Shown here: positions 63,401 to 64,000 of the stretch, piece by piece | How positions within the stretch are numbered: position 1 is the stretch's first letter | How the letters are laid out: each line of letters starts with the position of its first letter | Source of the DNA: CAVVFX01 sp963777595 | GTDB taxonomy: Bacteria; Acidobacteriota; Terriglobia; Bryobacterales; Bryobacteraceae | Assembly (NCBI GenBank): GCA_963777595.1 | Contig: CAVZRE010000045.1 | Coordinates: forward strand, 62,001 to 126,000 | Direction of reading: 5' to 3' | Length of the DNA stretch: 64,000 nucleotides | The notes under the pieces: generated by a model | Database searches by the model: none | The model's input: the letters and a program-made list of their open reading frames with translations, nothing else | Told to the model about the DNA's origin: nothing | Translations under genes and position numbers: made by a program

Positions 63401-64000
63401 GCAATCGGAAGCCTTCTTCGAGCGGGCTCTCCGCAACAATCCGTCCAGCGCGGAAGCTCATTACGGATTGGGAAGTGTTTACCTCCGACAGAGCAAGAAC
63501 CGAGAGGCTCGCGAGAGTTTCGAACAGGCCGTTAGGCTCGATGCAGACTACCCGGATACCGCCCCGAACGCGTGGAACAATTTGGGGCTGATGGCTGCGC
63601 GCGACGGCCGCACCGCGGAGGCGATTGACGATTTCCAGAAGGCTCTTCGTTTAAGCCCCGACTATTGGACAGCGCTGGAAAATTTGGGCAACGCATACCG
63701 TCAGCAGGGACGTTGGAATGAAGCGCGCGCCGCCCTGGAACGCGCGGTTCAGGTTCGTCCGCGCGACCCCGAGGCAAACTACAGCCTGGCGATGGTCTTT
63801 GCGCAAATCAACGATACCAGCAGCGCGGAGGACCATTTGAAACGGGCTCTGGCCTTGCGTCCTGATTACCCCGAGGCGTTGAACAACCTGGGAATTCTCT
63901 ATCTCCGGACGCGCAGGCGAGATGACGCGGTGGCAAAGTTTGAAGAATGTATTCGCCTCTCCGCGGGCTTCGACCAGCCCTACCTCAATCTGGCGAGGGT
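60459..64000 (+). CDS. large exported FG-GAP/UnbV/redoxin-like/TPR protein, 3' end missing
   Basis: One frame stays open from after the TAA at 60444 to the right edge, over 1,175 codons, and continues outside. The start is GTG 60459 or TTG 60474; the leader LRRRHLLLGFASPFLGSLSA looks Tat-like. Residues 30-240 have no clear family. From about 247 to 680 there are repeated FG-GAP/VCBS calcium loops (VGDIDGNGFDDIYVCQPAG, FADFDNDGRQDLLVI, AADYDRDGWLDVYF, WSDYNRDGWPDLYVVNDFGR, WDFDHDGFADLYIANG). An ASPIC/UnbV domain (DAIGATVTVEHQ to FGLGAIRGPVSASILWPSG) follows at about 700-777. A redoxin-like segment (PAPDFARPNRSGRTASLSDL, GKPALLVFCQSP) lacks a CxxC pair. Then come at least four TPRs (AEAHYGLGSVYLRQSKNREA onward). 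It is intact although its neighbours are broken. Likely an extracytoplasmic binding or scaffold protein. Confidence 0.85.
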   Translation, partial: MLNFSLRRRHLLLGFASPFLGSLSAQSAPPVDAHLHVQPHYRSPSPLDAMLQKTQVGFDEFVTEKDHDRIAAILAGWSKGLLESPRNLAAIEKSLAADFSGSALDSIASRIIRPGPALEVRNVTYPARVLDSRAFLQALRYTLSTFSKLVTAEFQITAIDDRTRTRVRYELIGYGPGFHREQRVGSWDLEWNGNRLRRWLATSESRSRAAHPWFADVAQQTLGRNPSWSAQMLHGVDYWRTVLDGASGIDIYGHNGVSVGDIDGNGFDDIYVCQPAGLPNRLYRNRGDGTFDDITDDSGLGLLDNTACALFADFDNDGRQDLLVIRANGPRLFLNQGGGKFREKPDAFHFAKPPRGTFTGAAAADYDRDGWLDVYFCLYTYYQGAGQYNYPVPYYAAENGPANFLMRNQRDGTFRDATAESGLDKNNTRFSFCCGWSDYNRDGWPDLYVVNDFGRKNLYRNNGDGTFTDVAAEAGVEDAGAGMGLAWLDYDNDGIEDLYVADMWTAAGERISAQANFQPEATGSVRAIYRKHAMGNSLFRNHGDGTFQDLTASAGVGMGRWAWSSDAWDFDHDGFADLYIANGMLSGPVREDLNSFFWRQVVANSPNEARPSLEYEQAWNAINELIRSDLTWSGYERNVFYVNHGDGTFSDVSGTVGLDFIEDSRAFALADFDHDGRVEVLLKSRNAPQLRLLKNVAGELPPSISFRLRGRGKSNPDAIGATVTVEHQTRRLVAGSGFLSQHSKELMFGLGAIRGPVSASILWPSGFEQQLNDLPVDHRIWVEEGAATPRIEPFRRTTVPPPDSPPPDKTQKTGDQLPEVAETWLLAPVPAPDFARPNRSGRTASLSDLRGKPALLVFCQSPLTELAAFRGAPWVVAFEAAPKSVEDVAAVYNLLLRHLFDRRRDLTLPTSFLLNDAGEIVKVYQGPVARTQVENDIARIPRTDEKRLACALPFRGNSSGYAFGRNDLSLGSIFFERGYLEQSEAFFERALRNNPSSAEAHYGLGSVYLRQSKNREARESFEQAVRLDADYPDTAPNAWNNLGLMAARDGRTAEAIDDFQKALRLSPDYWTALENLGNAYRQQGRWNEARAALERAVQVRPRDPEANYSLAMVFAQINDTSSAEDHLKRALALRPDYPEALNNLGILYLRTRRRDDAVAKFEECIRLSAGFDQPYLNLAR

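Noticed and set aside
1..64000. tRNA, rRNA, CRISPR arrays, prophage or transposase genes
   Set aside because: No cloverleaf-like gene, rRNA stretch, regularly spaced repeats or recombinase and transposase motifs were seen. A covariance-model search was not possible here.

Overview
The window looks like chromosomal DNA from a soil Acidobacterium of the Solibacter/Bryobacter type. The evidence is the gene content: Oar-like TonB-dependent receptors with an N-terminal carboxypeptidase-regulatory domain, VWFA-related acidobacterial proteins, a TIGR03435 protein, M56-GWxTD and BlaI partners, FG-GAP/UnbV (CRTAC1) proteins, Tat-like leaders on many hydrolases, and GC-rich coding sequence. I see no rRNA, tRNA, CRISPR array, phage or insertion sequence.

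Layout. 1-2.4 kb: the end of a GH20 hexosaminidase and a methyltransferase. 2.5-8.2 kb: receptor plus VWFA cassette 1, both genes frameshifted. 8.4-11.8 kb: blaI regulator, M56-GWxTD membrane peptidase, sulfatase. 11.8-16.7 kb: cupin, cation/proton antiporter, GH29 fucosidase, gamma-glutamyltransferase (frameshifted). 16.8-24.5 kb: sigma-54 activator, split transketolase, msrA, a four-gene envelope-type cluster (YtxH, DUF948-like, 67-aa protein, PHP phosphatase), recX, S1/P1 nuclease, SDR. 24.5-33.4 kb: secretin, TIGR03435 and MarR pair, membrane Fe-S oxidoreductase, tandem-domain esterase, alginate-export-type porin. 33.5-39.2 kb: third receptor, exported nitrilase-type hydrolase, exported aminotransferase. 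39.6-46.7 kb: receptor plus VWFA cassette 2 with two small secreted proteins upstream. 46.8-56.7 kb: polyprenyl synthase, short Hsp70-like protein, two headless gene remnants facing each other, multicopper oxidase, OPT transporter with overlapping metallopeptidase, beta-helix protein. 56.7-64 kb: GNAT, frameshifted CRTAC1 protein, DUF433/DUF5615 toxin-antitoxin pair, TPR gene remnant, and a large FG-GAP/UnbV/redoxin-like/TPR protein that stays open to the right edge.

The genes fit a heterotroph that scavenges polymers: glycosidases, sulfatase, esterases, peptidases, nuclease, outer-membrane receptors and porin, and an oligopeptide transporter. The most distinctive feature is the receptor plus VWFA cassette, present twice. 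Each copy has a Gly-rich stretch where a plug domain would be expected, and both copies carry a similar 15-bp motif upstream.

Caution on frames: many genes are broken by single-base indels (about 5.4-7.5, 15.3-16.1, 18.3, 23.3, 49.5-50.1, 57.6-58.3 and 59.4-60.4 kb) and one by an in-frame TGA (42.1 kb). In most of them the conserved protein can be read completely by switching frame, and several indels lie in short homopolymers. I cannot tell sequencing or assembly error from recent decay. These genes are typed as pseudogene, but they may be intact in the organism.
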